From an uncultured Eubacterium sp. (lineage in GTDB: Bacteria; Bacillota; Clostridia; Lachnospirales; Lachnospiraceae), in NCBI RefSeq assembly GCF_937958975.1, contig NZ_CALGRE010000033.1, positions 1 through 49,397 on the forward strand: a stretch of 49,397 bases of DNA, in the 5' to 3' direction. Both the position numbers and the translations under genes were made by a program. Below are positions 18,298 to 27,823 of this stretch, one piece after another (within the stretch, counting starts at the first letter, position 1; each line of letters opens with the position of its first letter). The notes below the pieces were generated by a model. It was not told the DNA's origin. It did not search any database and saw only the letters and a program-made list of their open reading frames with translations.

Positions 18298-21200
18298 TTA
18301 TTCTTCTACTATTTCAACGGTTTCTTCAACAATCTCGATTGTCTCATCGATTGCCTCTTCCACTTCAGAAACTTCTCCGACTACTAATGTTTCATCTTCT
18401 GCACTTTCTGAAAGTTCAAGAACATCTTCATTAGACGGAACAGTCTTATTATCCGTACTTAATTTTACAGAGTTATATCTCTTCATACCTGTACCTGCAG
18501 GAATCAATTTACCTATCAGTACGTTTTCCTTAAGACCAATCAATGGGTCAACCTTTCCATTGATAGCTGCTTCTGTAAGAACTCTTGTTGTCTCCTGGAA
18601 TGAAGCTGCTGAAAGGAACGAACTTGTTGCAAGAGATGCCTTTGTAATACCAAGCATAATCTGCGTACCTGTAGCCGGCTCCTTACCCTCCGCTTCTAAC
18701 TTCTCATTGATTTCATTAAAATCAAGAACCTCAACTGTTGTTCCAGGTAAAAATTCTGAGTCACCGGCTGTATCTACCTTAATCTTCTTAAGCATCTGTC
18801 TAACGATAACCTCAACGTGCTTATCGTTGATATCAACACCCTGAAGACGGTAAACTCTCTGCACTTCCTTAATCATATAATCCTGAACCGCACGGAGACC
18901 TTTTATCTTTAAGAGGTCATGCGGATTAATGCTACCTTCTGTCAGCTCATCACCGGCTTCAAGAACAGTGCCATCAAGAATTTTAATTCTTGAACCATAT
19001 GGAATCAGGTAAGCCTTTGACTCGCCCGTTTCCTGATTTGTCACGATAATTTCACGCTTCTTCTTTGTTTCCTTAATCTCAGCTCTTCCACCAAACTCTG
19101 CAATAATTGCAAGTCCCTTTGGCTTTCTTGCCTCAAATAATTCTTCTACTCTAGGAAGACCCTGTGTAATATCATCACCGGCAACACCACCTGTATGGAA
19201 TGTTCTCATAGTAAGCTGTGTACCAGGCTCACCGATAGACTGTGCCGCAATAATACCAACTGCTTCACCTACCTGTACTCTCTGGCCTGTTGCCATGTTT
19301 GCACCATAACATTTTGCACAGACACCAACATGTGACTTACATGTGAGAATCGTTCTAATCTTAACTTTTGTCACACCTGTTGCCACAATCTTAGCAGCTC
19401 TCTTTGGTGTAATCATATGATTTGCTTTTACAATCATATTTCCATCCGCATCGTACATTGTCTCTGCGGCAGTTCTTCCTGTAATACGCTCCTCGAGACT
19501 TTCAACGACTTCGTTTCCATTCATCAAAGTCTCAATTTCCATAAACGGAATTGCCTTACCTTCACAACAATCTACGTCACGGATAATCAAATCCTGGGAT
19601 ACATCAACAAGTCTTCTTGTAAGATATCCCGAATCGGCTGTACGAAGAGCCGTATCGGAAAGACCCTTTCTAGCACCATGCGCTGAGATAAAGTATTCCA
19701 AAACGTCAAGACCTTCACGGAAATTCGACTTAATAGGGAGTTCGATTGTCTTACCTGTCGTATCAGCCATAAGACCACGCATACCTGCAAGCTGTTTAAT
19801 CTGCTTATCAGAACCACGGGCACCTGAGTCAGCCATCATAAAGATGTTGTTATATTTATCCAAACCGCCGAGAAGTGCACTTGTAATCTGATTATCGGCA
19901 TTCTGCCATGTCTCGATAACTTCTTTATATCTTTCCTCATCTGTTAAGAAACCTCTGCGGAAATGCTTTGTAATCTCATCCACTGTACTCTCTGCATCTG
20001 ATAGAATCTGTTTCTTAGCTTCCGGTACAGTCATATCCGAAATAGAAACCGTCATCGCAGCTCTTGTTGAGTATTTATAACCCATAGCCTTAATGTCATC
20101 CAAAACTTCTGCTGTCTTTGTTGCGCCATGATTATTGATTACTTTCTCAAGGATTTGCTTTAATCCTTTCTTTCCAACATGGAAATCAACTTCTAACTTG
20201 AGATAATCCTCATCCTTTTCTCTCTTCACAAAACCTAAATCCTGTGGAAGAATTTCATTGAAAAGGCAACGTCCTAAAGTAGTATCTACAACACCCTCTA
20301 CTTCTTCACCGTTTCCATTAAAGACTTTTCTCTTTACTCTTATTTTCTGATGGAGAGAGATATCTCCATTCTCATATGCTAAAATTGCCTGATTTACACT
20401 ACTAAAATAACGACCTAAAACTTCTGCTGCCTCACTAATGACAACTCTGTCCTCTGCCTGATATCTGATAATATCGTGCACAGAAATTTTTCCATTATCT
20501 AACGCCTTTTTGATTTCACCCTCAGACTCGTAAATCTTTTTTCCAGCCTTAGCTTCTAATTCGGCATCACCTGTATAATCCACCATTCTGTCCATTGTCA
20601 GATAATAAATACCGAGAACCATATCCTGTGAAGGAACTGCTACCGGTGCACCATCTGATGGTTTGAGCAGATTATTTGGTGAAAGCAGTAAAAATCTACA
20701 TTCCGCCTGAGCTTCCACTGAAAGCGGAAGGTGAACAGCCATCTGGTCACCATCAAAGTCGGCATTGAAAGCTGTACATACTAACGGATGTAACTTAATT
20801 GCCTTACCTTCTACCAAGACTGGCTCAAATGCCTGAATACCTAATCTATGAAGCGTCGGAGCACGGTTCAACATAACAGGATGCTCTTTGATAACCTCCT
20901 CAAGTACATCCCATACCTCTGTCTGAAGTCTCTCAACCATCTTCTTAGCGCTCTTGATATTGTGTGCTGTACCGTTTGCAACTAACTCTTTCATAACAAA
21001 CGGCTTAAATAACTCGATAGCCATTTCTTTTGGAAGACCACACTGATAAATTTTAAGCTCTGGTCCTACTACGATAACAGAACGTCCTGAATAGTCAACA
21101 CGCTTACCGAGTAAGTTCTGACGGAAACGTCCCTGCTTACCTTTGAGCATATCAGAAAGTGACTTCAATGCTCTGTTACCAGGTCCCGTAACTGCTCTTC

Positions 21201-22119
21201 CTCTTCTACCATTATCAATAAGAGCATCCACAGCTTCCTGCAGCATTCTCTTTTCATTTCGAACGATAATCTCAGGAGCCCCTAACTCAAGAAGTCTCTT
21301 AAGACGATTGTTTCTATTGATAATTCTTCTATATAAATCATTTAAGTCTGATGTAGCAAATCTACCACCATCCAACTGTACCATTGGTCGAATATCCGGT
21401 GGGATAACAGGAATAACATCCATTATCATCCATTCAGGTTTATTTCCTGAACTTCTAAATGCCTCATAAACCTCTAATCTCTTTACAATCTTTGCTTTCT
21501 TTTGACCTGTAGCCTCGAATAACTCAGATTTTAATGCTTCCGCTTCCTTATCCAAATCAATAGCCTGAAGCAGCTCCTTGATAGCTTCAGCGCCCATACC
21601 TACTCTGAATTTTCCCTCAAATTCATCATAAGCCTCTCTAAATTCCTTCTCTGATAATACCTGCTTATACTCCAACGTAGTTTCCATTGGGTCAAGTACA
21701 ATATAAGAAGCAAAATATAAAACTTTTTCTAATACTCTAGGTGATATATCAAGGATTAATCCCATTCTTGAAGGGATACCTTTAAAATACCAGATATGTG
21801 ATACAGGTGTAGCAAGTTCAACGCTGCCCATACGCTCACGACGTACGCTCGCCTTTGTTACTTCAACCCCACATCTGTCACAGACTACGCCTTTATATCT
21901 GATTTTCTTATACTTACCACAATGACATTCCCAGTCCTTGTTTGGTCCGAAAATCTTTTCGCAGAACAAACCGTCCTTTTCAGGTTTTAATGTTCTATAG
22001 TTAATTGTTTCAGGCTTTGTAACCTCGCCCCTTGACCATTCTCTGATTTTTTCAGGGGATGCGAGACCAATTTTAATTTTATCAAATGCTACCTGTTCAC
22101 TAACATTAATGTCTGCCAT
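18298..22119 (-). CDS. rpoC: DNA-directed RNA polymerase beta' subunit
   Basis: This 1273-residue RNA polymerase subunit has the catalytic Mg-binding motif NADFDGDQMAVH. The N-terminal zinc site is CHCGKYKKIRYKGVVCDRCG, and a second Cys cluster is CKSHVGVCAKC. The trigger-loop and bridge-helix region is visible as IAAQSIGEPGTQLTMRTFHTGG. I chose ATG 22119 (MADINVSEQ), preceded by GGGAG, over a TTG two codons upstream. The C-terminus has an acidic tail (EEAIDETIEIVEETVEIVEE). It follows rpoB after 17 bp. Confidence 0.98.
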   Translation of the reverse strand: MADINVSEQVAFDKIKIGLASPEKIREWSRGEVTKPETINYRTLKPEKDGLFCEKIFGPNKDWECHCGKYKKIRYKGVVCDRCGVEVTKASVRRERMGSVELATPVSHIWYFKGIPSRMGLILDISPRVLEKVLYFASYIVLDPMETTLEYKQVLSEKEFREAYDEFEGKFRVGMGAEAIKELLQAIDLDKEAEALKSELFEATGQKKAKIVKRLEVYEAFRSSGNKPEWMIMDVIPVIPPDIRPMVQLDGGRFATSDLNDLYRRIINRNNRLKRLLELGAPEIIVRNEKRMLQEAVDALIDNGRRGRAVTGPGNRALKSLSDMLKGKQGRFRQNLLGKRVDYSGRSVIVVGPELKIYQCGLPKEMAIELFKPFVMKELVANGTAHNIKSAKKMVERLQTEVWDVLEEVIKEHPVMLNRAPTLHRLGIQAFEPVLVEGKAIKLHPLVCTAFNADFDGDQMAVHLPLSVEAQAECRFLLLSPNNLLKPSDGAPVAVPSQDMVLGIYYLTMDRMVDYTGDAELEAKAGKKIYESEGEIKKALDNGKISVHDIIRYQAEDRVVISEAAEVLGRYFSSVNQAILAYENGDISLHQKIRVKRKVFNGNGEEVEGVVDTTLGRCLFNEILPQDLGFVKREKDEDYLKLEVDFHVGKKGLKQILEKVINNHGATKTAEVLDDIKAMGYKYSTRAAMTVSISDMTVPEAKKQILSDAESTVDEITKHFRRGFLTDEERYKEVIETWQNADNQITSALLGGLDKYNNIFMMADSGARGSDKQIKQLAGMRGLMADTTGKTIELPIKSNFREGLDVLEYFISAHGARKGLSDTALRTADSGYLTRRLVDVSQDLIIRDVDCCEGKAIPFMEIETLMNGNEVVESLEERITGRTAAETMYDADGNMIVKANHMITPKRAAKIVATGVTKVKIRTILTCKSHVGVCAKCYGANMATGQRVQVGEAVGIIAAQSIGEPGTQLTMRTFHTGGVAGDDITQGLPRVEELFEARKPKGLAIIAEFGGRAEIKETKKKREIIVTNQETGESKAYLIPYGSRIKILDGTVLEAGDELTEGSINPHDLLKIKGLRAVQDYMIKEVQRVYRLQGVDINDKHVEVIVRQMLKKIKVDTAGDSEFLPGTTVEVLDFNEINEKLEAEGKEPATGTQIMLGITKASLATSSFLSAASFQETTRVLTEAAINGKVDPLIGLKENVLIGKLIPAGTGMKRYNSVKLSTDNKTVPSNEDVLELSESAEDETLVVGEVSEVEEAIDETIEIVEETVEIVEE

Positions 22120-22136
22120 AATCAATCTCCCTTCTC

Positions 22137-25100
22137 TTAATTTTCTTCCCCATCAGAAAATACTTCTCCTGAAGCATCCACTGTCTGGAGCTCTTCATCT
22201 ACAAATTCCTGTGTTTGGAAACCTGCCTGAGCAAATGTCTGACTGTCCTCTTTGTTTCCATTATAATTCTTATCACTGTTCAGAATCGCATTGAAGTTTG
22301 TTTCACCATAATCAATACTTTCCTTCAATTCTACTTCATCATCGTTTTCATCCAAAACTTTTACATCCAGTGCCAATGACTGAAGTTCCTTAATGAGTAC
22401 CTTGAAGGATTCAGGGATTCCCGGCTGAGGGATATTTTCACCCTTAATTATCGCTTCATATGTCTTAACACGGCCTACCACGTCATCAGACTTCACAGTT
22501 AAGATTTCCTGTAACGTATATGATGCACCGTAGGCTTCTAATGCCCACACTTCCATCTCTCCGAATCTCTGTCCACCAAACTGTGCCTTACCACCAAGTG
22601 GCTGCTGTGTTACTAATGAATAAGGACCCGTAGAACGTGCATGAATCTTATCGTCAACCAAGTGATGTAATTTCAAATAATGCATGAAACCAATTGTAAC
22701 AGGGCTATCGAAATAATCACCTGTTCTACCATCACGAAGTCTCACTTTTCCATCTCTGGCAATCGGAACTCCCTTCCATTCTGCTCTATGGTCAAGATGT
22801 TCACCAAGATATTCCATAACTTCCGGTTTTAACGTATCTTTATATTTTTTCTGGAAATCTTCCCACTCTGTATTTGCATAATCGTTAGCAAGCTCTAATG
22901 TATCCATAATATCAAACTCGTCTGCACCATCAAATACAGGAGTTGCAATATTGAATCCTAATACTTTTGCAGCCAGACTTAAATGAATTTCGAGAACCTG
23001 ACCGATATTCATACGGGAAGGTACACCAAGAGGATTCAATACAATATCCAAAGGTCTTCCATTTGGAAGGAATGGCATATCTTCTACAGGAAGCACTCTT
23101 GAAACGACACCCTTATTACCATGACGTCCTGCCATCTTATCACCGACAGAAATTTTTCTCTTCTGTGCGATATATATACGAACGGACTCATTTACTCCAG
23201 GTGGTAATTCATCTCCGTTTTCTCTCTTAAATACTTTTGCATCAACAATGATACCCGATTCACCGTGAGGTACTTTTAAGGAAGTATCTCTTACTTCTCT
23301 TGCCTTTTCACCAAAGATAGCTCTTAAAAGTCTTTCTTCCGGTGTCAATTCTGTTTCACCTTTTGGTGTAACCTTACCAACAAGAATATCTCCGGCACGA
23401 ACCTCGGCACCAATTCTAATGATACCTCTCTCGTCCAGGTCTTTTCTCGCTTCATCACCTACGCCCGGAACATCATTTGTAATTTCTTCCGGTCCGAGTT
23501 TTGTATCTCTTGCTTCTGTTTCGTATTCTTCTATATGAATAGATGTATAAACATCATCCTGTACTAATCTTTCGCTGAGAAGTACCGCATCCTCATAGTT
23601 ATAACCTTCCCATGTCATAAATCCGATTAATGGATTTTTTCCAAGGGCAATTTCACCATTTGATGTGGAAGCACCGTCGGCAATCACCTCGCCTGCCTCT
23701 ACATGGTCACCCTTAAATACAATCGCTCTCTGATTGTAACAGTTACTCTGGTTACTTCTGGAGAATTTAATTAAACGATATGTCTCTTTCTCACCGTTAT
23801 CATCATATCTCAATGTAATTTCTTTTGATGTAGAGCGCTCAACAACACCTGCACGCTTTGCAACAACGCAAACACCCGAATCAACAGCTGCCTTTCCTTC
23901 CATTCCTGTACCAACAACCGGTGCTTCCGTAGTCATAAGAGGTACTGCCTGACGCTGCATGTTAGAACCCATCAGGGCACGGTTTGCATCATCGTTCTGT
24001 AAGAAAGGAATCATAGATGTAGCGACAGAGAATACCATTCTCGGTGAAACGTCCATAAGATCAATTCTCTTCTTATCAAACTGAGATGTCTCTTCTCTGA
24101 AACGTCCTGAAACATTATTATTTACAAAATGCCCTTCATCGTCTAAAGGTTCATTCGCCTGTGCCACTGTATAGTTATCTTCCTCATCTGCTGTCAGATA
24201 AACAACCTCATCTGTTACCCTTGGATTTTTCGGGTCAGATTTGTCTACTACTCTGTAAGGAGCCTCAATAAACCCATACTCATTTAATCTGGCAAAAGAT
24301 GCAAATGAGTTAATCAGACCGATGTTCGGTCCTTCCGGTGTCTCAATCGGACACATTCTTCCATAATGTGTATAGTGAACATCTCGAACCTCGAATCCGG
24401 CACGGTCTCTTGAAAGACCACCAGGTCCTAAGGCAAATAAACGTCTCTTATGTGTCAATTCACCAAGTGGGTTATTCTGATCCATAAACTGTGATAACTG
24501 TGAACTTCCAAAAAATTCTTTCACGGCCGCAGTTACCGGTTTTATATTAATTAATGTCTGTGGAGAAACGCCTTCAAGGTCCTGTGTCGTCATTCTTTCT
24601 CTGACAACTCTTTCCATTCTTGAAAGACCGATTCTGTACTGGTTCTGAAGTAATTCGCCTACTGCACGGATACGTCTGTTTCCTAAGTGGTCAATATCAT
24701 CTGATGTACCAATACCATATTCTATATTTAATAAATAGTTGATAGATGCAAGAATATCTTCCTTTGTGATGTGTTTTGGAACCAATTCATGCGCACGTCT
24801 CTTGATGACATCCTTTAATTCTTCCTCTGAATCACATTCCTCAAGAATTTCTGCCAAAACAGGATAATAAACATCTTCAAGGATTCCTAATTCTTTACAG
24901 TCAAAATCAACATATGCGTTAATATCTACAGCTAAATTAGAAAGAACTTTTTCATTCTTCATGTCTGTCTGTATCATAACAGATGGAATTGCTGCATTCT
25001 GGATTTCTATGGCAAGTTCTTTAGAAACACTGACTCCCGCTTCTGCCAAAACTTCTCCTGTTGCCATATCAATTACATCTTCGGCTAATACATGACCGAC

Positions 25101-25967
25101 AATTCTATTCTTAAATGCTAACTTCTTATTATATTTATAACGTCCGACTCTCGCAAGGTCATATCTCTTTGCATCGAAGAACATTCCTGTAATAATTGAT
25201 TCAGCGCTATCCACACTAAGCGGCTCACCCGGACGGATTTTCTTATACAATTCAAGAAGTCCACTCTCATAATCATCACTCTGGTCTTTCTCAAATGTAG
25301 CAAGAAGTTTTTCCTCCTCACCAAATAACTCTGCAATCTCAGCATTTGTTCCAACACCAAGCGCTCTGATAAGAACTGTAACAGGAACCTTTCTCGTTCT
25401 ATCTACGCGCACATAAAATACATCATTAGAATCTGTTTCATATTCTAACCATGCACCTCTGTTCGGAATAACCTGTGATGTATATAATTCTTTACCTACC
25501 TTATCATGTCCGATGACATAGTAGATACCCGGTGAACGTACCAACTGGCTTACGATAACACGCTCAGCACCATTTATTACAAATGTACCTGTTTCTGTCA
25601 TAAGCGGCAAATCTCCCATGAATATCTCATGTTCTGTAAACTCACCAGTTTCCTTATTATGAAGTCTTACTTTTACTTTGAGAGGTGCAGCATATGTCGC
25701 ATCCCTTTCCTTACATTCCTCGATTGTATATTTTTTGTCTTCTTCACATAATTTGAAGTCAACAAATTCGAGGCTTAAGTTCTGTCCATAGTCTTCAATA
25801 GGAGATATATCTGATAATACTTCCCTGAGACCTGCTGTCAAGAACCATTCATAGGAATCTCTTTGAACTTCAATAAGATTAGGCATTTCAAGCACTTCCT
25901 TCTGCCTGGAATAACTCATTCTAATGCCTTTTCCCGCTTTTACAGGACGAATTCTGTTCTTCTCCAT
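22137..25967 (-). CDS. rpoB: DNA-directed RNA polymerase beta subunit
   Basis: This 1276-residue RNA polymerase subunit shows the rifampicin region SSQLSQFMDQNNPLGELTHK, then YGRMCPIETPEGPNIGLI, and the C-terminal FGGQRFGEMEVWALEAYGA. In the rifampicin region the residue aligned with E. coli Ser531 is Phe (HKRRLFALGPGG; TTT codon at 24437-24435). That substitution is known to give rifampicin resistance in E. coli. The gene has its own strong promoter 150-180 bp upstream and is co-transcribed with rpoC. The C-terminal extension after about residue 1180 is acidic and poorly conserved. Confidence 0.98.
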   Translation of the reverse strand: MEKNRIRPVKAGKGIRMSYSRQKEVLEMPNLIEVQRDSYEWFLTAGLREVLSDISPIEDYGQNLSLEFVDFKLCEEDKKYTIEECKERDATYAAPLKVKVRLHNKETGEFTEHEIFMGDLPLMTETGTFVINGAERVIVSQLVRSPGIYYVIGHDKVGKELYTSQVIPNRGAWLEYETDSNDVFYVRVDRTRKVPVTVLIRALGVGTNAEIAELFGEEEKLLATFEKDQSDDYESGLLELYKKIRPGEPLSVDSAESIITGMFFDAKRYDLARVGRYKYNKKLAFKNRIVGHVLAEDVIDMATGEVLAEAGVSVSKELAIEIQNAAIPSVMIQTDMKNEKVLSNLAVDINAYVDFDCKELGILEDVYYPVLAEILEECDSEEELKDVIKRRAHELVPKHITKEDILASINYLLNIEYGIGTSDDIDHLGNRRIRAVGELLQNQYRIGLSRMERVVRERMTTQDLEGVSPQTLINIKPVTAAVKEFFGSSQLSQFMDQNNPLGELTHKRRLFALGPGGLSRDRAGFEVRDVHYTHYGRMCPIETPEGPNIGLINSFASFARLNEYGFIEAPYRVVDKSDPKNPRVTDEVVYLTADEEDNYTVAQANEPLDDEGHFVNNNVSGRFREETSQFDKKRIDLMDVSPRMVFSVATSMIPFLQNDDANRALMGSNMQRQAVPLMTTEAPVVGTGMEGKAAVDSGVCVVAKRAGVVERSTSKEITLRYDDNGEKETYRLIKFSRSNQSNCYNQRAIVFKGDHVEAGEVIADGASTSNGEIALGKNPLIGFMTWEGYNYEDAVLLSERLVQDDVYTSIHIEEYETEARDTKLGPEEITNDVPGVGDEARKDLDERGIIRIGAEVRAGDILVGKVTPKGETELTPEERLLRAIFGEKAREVRDTSLKVPHGESGIIVDAKVFKRENGDELPPGVNESVRIYIAQKRKISVGDKMAGRHGNKGVVSRVLPVEDMPFLPNGRPLDIVLNPLGVPSRMNIGQVLEIHLSLAAKVLGFNIATPVFDGADEFDIMDTLELANDYANTEWEDFQKKYKDTLKPEVMEYLGEHLDHRAEWKGVPIARDGKVRLRDGRTGDYFDSPVTIGFMHYLKLHHLVDDKIHARSTGPYSLVTQQPLGGKAQFGGQRFGEMEVWALEAYGASYTLQEILTVKSDDVVGRVKTYEAIIKGENIPQPGIPESFKVLIKELQSLALDVKVLDENDDEVELKESIDYGETNFNAILNSDKNYNGNKEDSQTFAQAGFQTQEFVDEELQTVDASGEVFSDGEEN

Positions 25968-26115
25968 CGACGTTTCACTCCTTGTCTTTATTTTGTTAAA
26001 TAATTAGTTATAAAAACTTTATTTTATTAGTTTTTAAGGCTTTTTTCATCGGAAAATCGCCATTTTCACTCAAAAAAGGGCGCACTTCACCCCTGATTTG
26101 TGCATAACAAATTTT

Positions 26116-26144
26116 ATTCTATCATTACAAACAAAAGTAGTCAA
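26116..26144 (-). promoter_or_regulatory. Promoter of rpoBC
   Basis: On the minus strand TTGACT (26144-26139), a 17-bp spacer and TAGAAT (26121-26116) form a near-consensus promoter. The leader of about 140 nt contains a weak hairpin followed by GCCCTTTTTTG (about 26079-26110), which could attenuate transcription. Confidence 0.75.
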
Positions 26145-26151
26145 GCACTTT

Positions 26152-26463
26152 CTATAAGAAAAAAAATATTATAAGAAGTATTGCAAAGATAACCAAAACA
26201 ATTCTCGCAGCAATTATTTCTGTTTTGTTTCTTTTTGATATATTCTGAGTATAAAACCCATTCTCACTTGCCACCTGAACAGCTTTATCCCAATCCTGCT
26301 CACTTACCAGCACACTTTTTGTGATTGCGTAGTCAGAACCCAGTTTGCGAAAATAATCTCCCGCACCTTCTGCACTGATTTTAGTTTTAATGCCCTGACT
26401 TTCTAACAAACCAACTATCATCTGCAAATCTATCTCATTGCCTGTTTCATAAATTTGTTTCAT
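26152..26463 (-). CDS. DUF2007-like small protein with C-terminal membrane anchor
   Basis: This 103-residue protein has an N-terminal ferredoxin-like fold (about residues 1-72) resembling the DUF2007 'putative signal transducing protein' family. Visible features are EIDLQMIVGLLESQGIKTKI, the S-x-L-V segment VLVSEQDWDKAVQV, and a closing helix. A single C-terminal membrane span, about 82-103, ends the chain at FFFL, so it looks tail-anchored with the domain in the cytoplasm. It sits between the rplL terminator and the rpoBC promoter, where other Firmicutes may carry an unrelated gene. Its promoter is not obvious; read-through from rplL is possible. Function unknown. Confidence 0.75.
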   Translation of the reverse strand: MKQIYETGNEIDLQMIVGLLESQGIKTKISAEGAGDYFRKLGSDYAITKSVLVSEQDWDKAVQVASENGFYTQNISKRNKTEIIAARIVLVIFAILLIIFFFL

Positions 26464-26517
26464 ATTTTCTTTTAATCCTCTTAATTTCCAAACTTTTGAT
26501 TATTCACACCGTAATCA

Positions 26518-26565
26518 CAAAAAACAAGATACCCTTGTACAAAGCCCAAGGATATCTTGTTTTTT
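26518..26565 (-). terminator. Terminator after rplL
   Basis: AAAACAAGATA and CCTTG pair with CAAGG and TATCTTGTTTT around a short loop. T-runs occur on both sides, so it may work in both directions. It separates the rplJL operon from the DUF2007-like gene. Confidence 0.85.
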
Positions 26566-26591
26566 ATAAACATCATAAAGTTTTCACATTA

Positions 26592-26957
26592 TTATTTCAA
26601 TGTTACTGTTGCTCCAACTTCTTCTAACTGTTTCTTAAGTGCTTCAGCTTCTTCCTTAGTAGCGCCTTCCTTAACAACCTTAGGAGCTCCGTCAACTACT
26701 TCTTTAGCTTCCTTAAGACCTAAACCAGTTGCATCCTTAACAGCCTTGATAACTTTAACTTTCTGAGCGCCAACTTCTGTTAACTCTACATCAAATTCAG
26801 TCTTTTCTTCAGCTGCTGCTGCTTCTCCACCTGCTGCTGCAACTACAACTCCTGCTGCTGCAGATACTCCAAATTCTTCTTCACATGCCTTTACAAGGTC
26901 ATTTAATTCTAATACTGTTAATCCTTTGATTACTTCAATGATTTCTGCTGTTGTCAT
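26592..26957 (-). CDS. rplL: 50S ribosomal protein L7/L12
   Basis: This 121-residue protein of the ribosomal stalk recruits translation GTPases. The N-terminal dimerisation helices (TTAEIIEVIKGLTVLELNDL) are followed by an Ala-rich hinge (AAAGVVVAAAGGEAAAAEE) and the C-terminal domain ending KKQLEEVGATVTLK. I chose the ATG at 26957 because GGAGG lies 8 bp upstream; the in-frame ATG five codons earlier overlaps that site. It is co-transcribed with rplJ. Confidence 0.97.
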   Translation of the reverse strand: MTTAEIIEVIKGLTVLELNDLVKACEEEFGVSAAAGVVVAAAGGEAAAAEEKTEFDVELTEVGAQKVKVIKAVKDATGLGLKEAKEVVDGAPKVVKEGATKEEAEALKKQLEEVGATVTLK

Positions 26958-27049
26958 TGTAAATTCCTCCATTAATATTTATACTTTTTTCATTTTAAAT
27001 CAAGTCTTCAGAGATATCTCTCATCTCTCCTGACTATCCGGCTTATATC

Positions 27050-27550
27050 CTAAGCTGCATCTTCTTCGTTCTTTTCAGCAATCTGCTTAATAACACGAGC
27101 GAAGTTTGTAATTGGTGACTGCATTGAACCAAGTAATTTTGAGAGAAGTACCTCTCTTGATGGGATAGATGCAATCTGTTTTACTCCATCTGCATCATAG
27201 TAAGTTCCATCAACAACACCGCCCTTAACTTCTAATGCTTCTGCACCTTTCTTTGCAAAGTTTACTAAAACTCTTGCTGCTGCCGTAGCATCATCTTTAC
27301 AAACTGCGATAGCTGTCGGTCCTTCAAGATGCTGAGCTAAATCTGCAAACTCTGTATCTTTGATTGCAAAATTAATCATCGTATTCTTGTATACTTTGTA
27401 TACAACTCCTGCTTCTCTTAACTGTCTACGAAGTTCAGTATCCTGAGCAACAGTAAGTCCACGGTAATCAACCACTACAGCTGTAGCAGCACCATTGAGT
27501 AATTCTGAAATCTCTTCTACAATAGGTTTCTTTAACTCTACTTTTGCCAT
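27050..27550 (-). CDS. rplJ: 50S ribosomal protein L10
   Basis: This 166-residue protein forms the base of the L7/L12 stalk. It has the typical N-terminus KKPIVEEISELL, VVVDYRGLTVAQDTELR and the helical C-terminal tail (SPITNFARVIKQIAEKNEED) that binds L7/L12. TAAGGAGG precedes the start. It is preceded by its own promoter, a structured L10 leader and an attenuator hairpin. Confidence 0.97.
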   Translation of the reverse strand: MAKVELKKPIVEEISELLNGAATAVVVDYRGLTVAQDTELRRQLREAGVVYKVYKNTMINFAIKDTEFADLAQHLEGPTAIAVCKDDATAAARVLVNFAKKGAEALEVKGGVVDGTYYDADGVKQIASIPSREVLLSKLLGSMQSPITNFARVIKQIAEKNEEDAA

Positions 27551-27608
27551 GAATGTCTTACCTCCTTATTTAATTTAGGTCTTAAACCTTCATTGCTCGA
27601 ATGAATAT

Positions 27609-27639
27609 AAAAAATCTCTCTGCACAAAGACAGAGAGAT
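27609..27639 (-). terminator. Attenuator upstream of rplJ
   Basis: A perfect 9-bp stem (ATCTCTCTG at 27614-27622 with CAGAGAGAT at 27631-27639) is followed on the minus strand by six T. It lies between the L10 leader and rplJ and would end transcription when the leader adopts the repressed form. Confidence 0.85.
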
Positions 27640-27776
27640 ATAAAGTCTTATAATTAAACTTAATCCTCGGTAGGCGACAATTTGCACTTACATCCGTTAT
27701 CAGGACTCTTCCCACTTCGTGGGCCCCTCCTCATAACAAATACCTACTGTCTTCGGCAATTGGTTTTAAACCACTT
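27640..27776 (-). promoter_or_regulatory. L10 ribosomal-protein leader RNA
   Basis: The leader transcript contains the conserved elements of Firmicute L10 leaders: CCGAAGACAGTAGGT near the 5' side and CGCCTACCGAGGATTAAG near the 3' side, which pair through GTAGG/CCTAC. A GGGCCCACGAAGTGGG arm lies between. L10, with L7/L12, is known to bind such leaders and repress its own operon. The attenuator follows at once. Confidence 0.85.
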
Positions 27777-27780
27777 GTGC

Positions 27781-27809
27781 ATAATAGCACATTCATATTA
27801 TATTGTCAA
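27781..27809 (-). promoter_or_regulatory. Promoter of rplJL
   Basis: Consensus TTGACA (27809-27804), a 17-bp spacer and TATTAT (27786-27781) on the minus strand, immediately after rplA. Confidence 0.85.
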
Positions 27810-27823
27810 CTTTTCAGTTGCCA

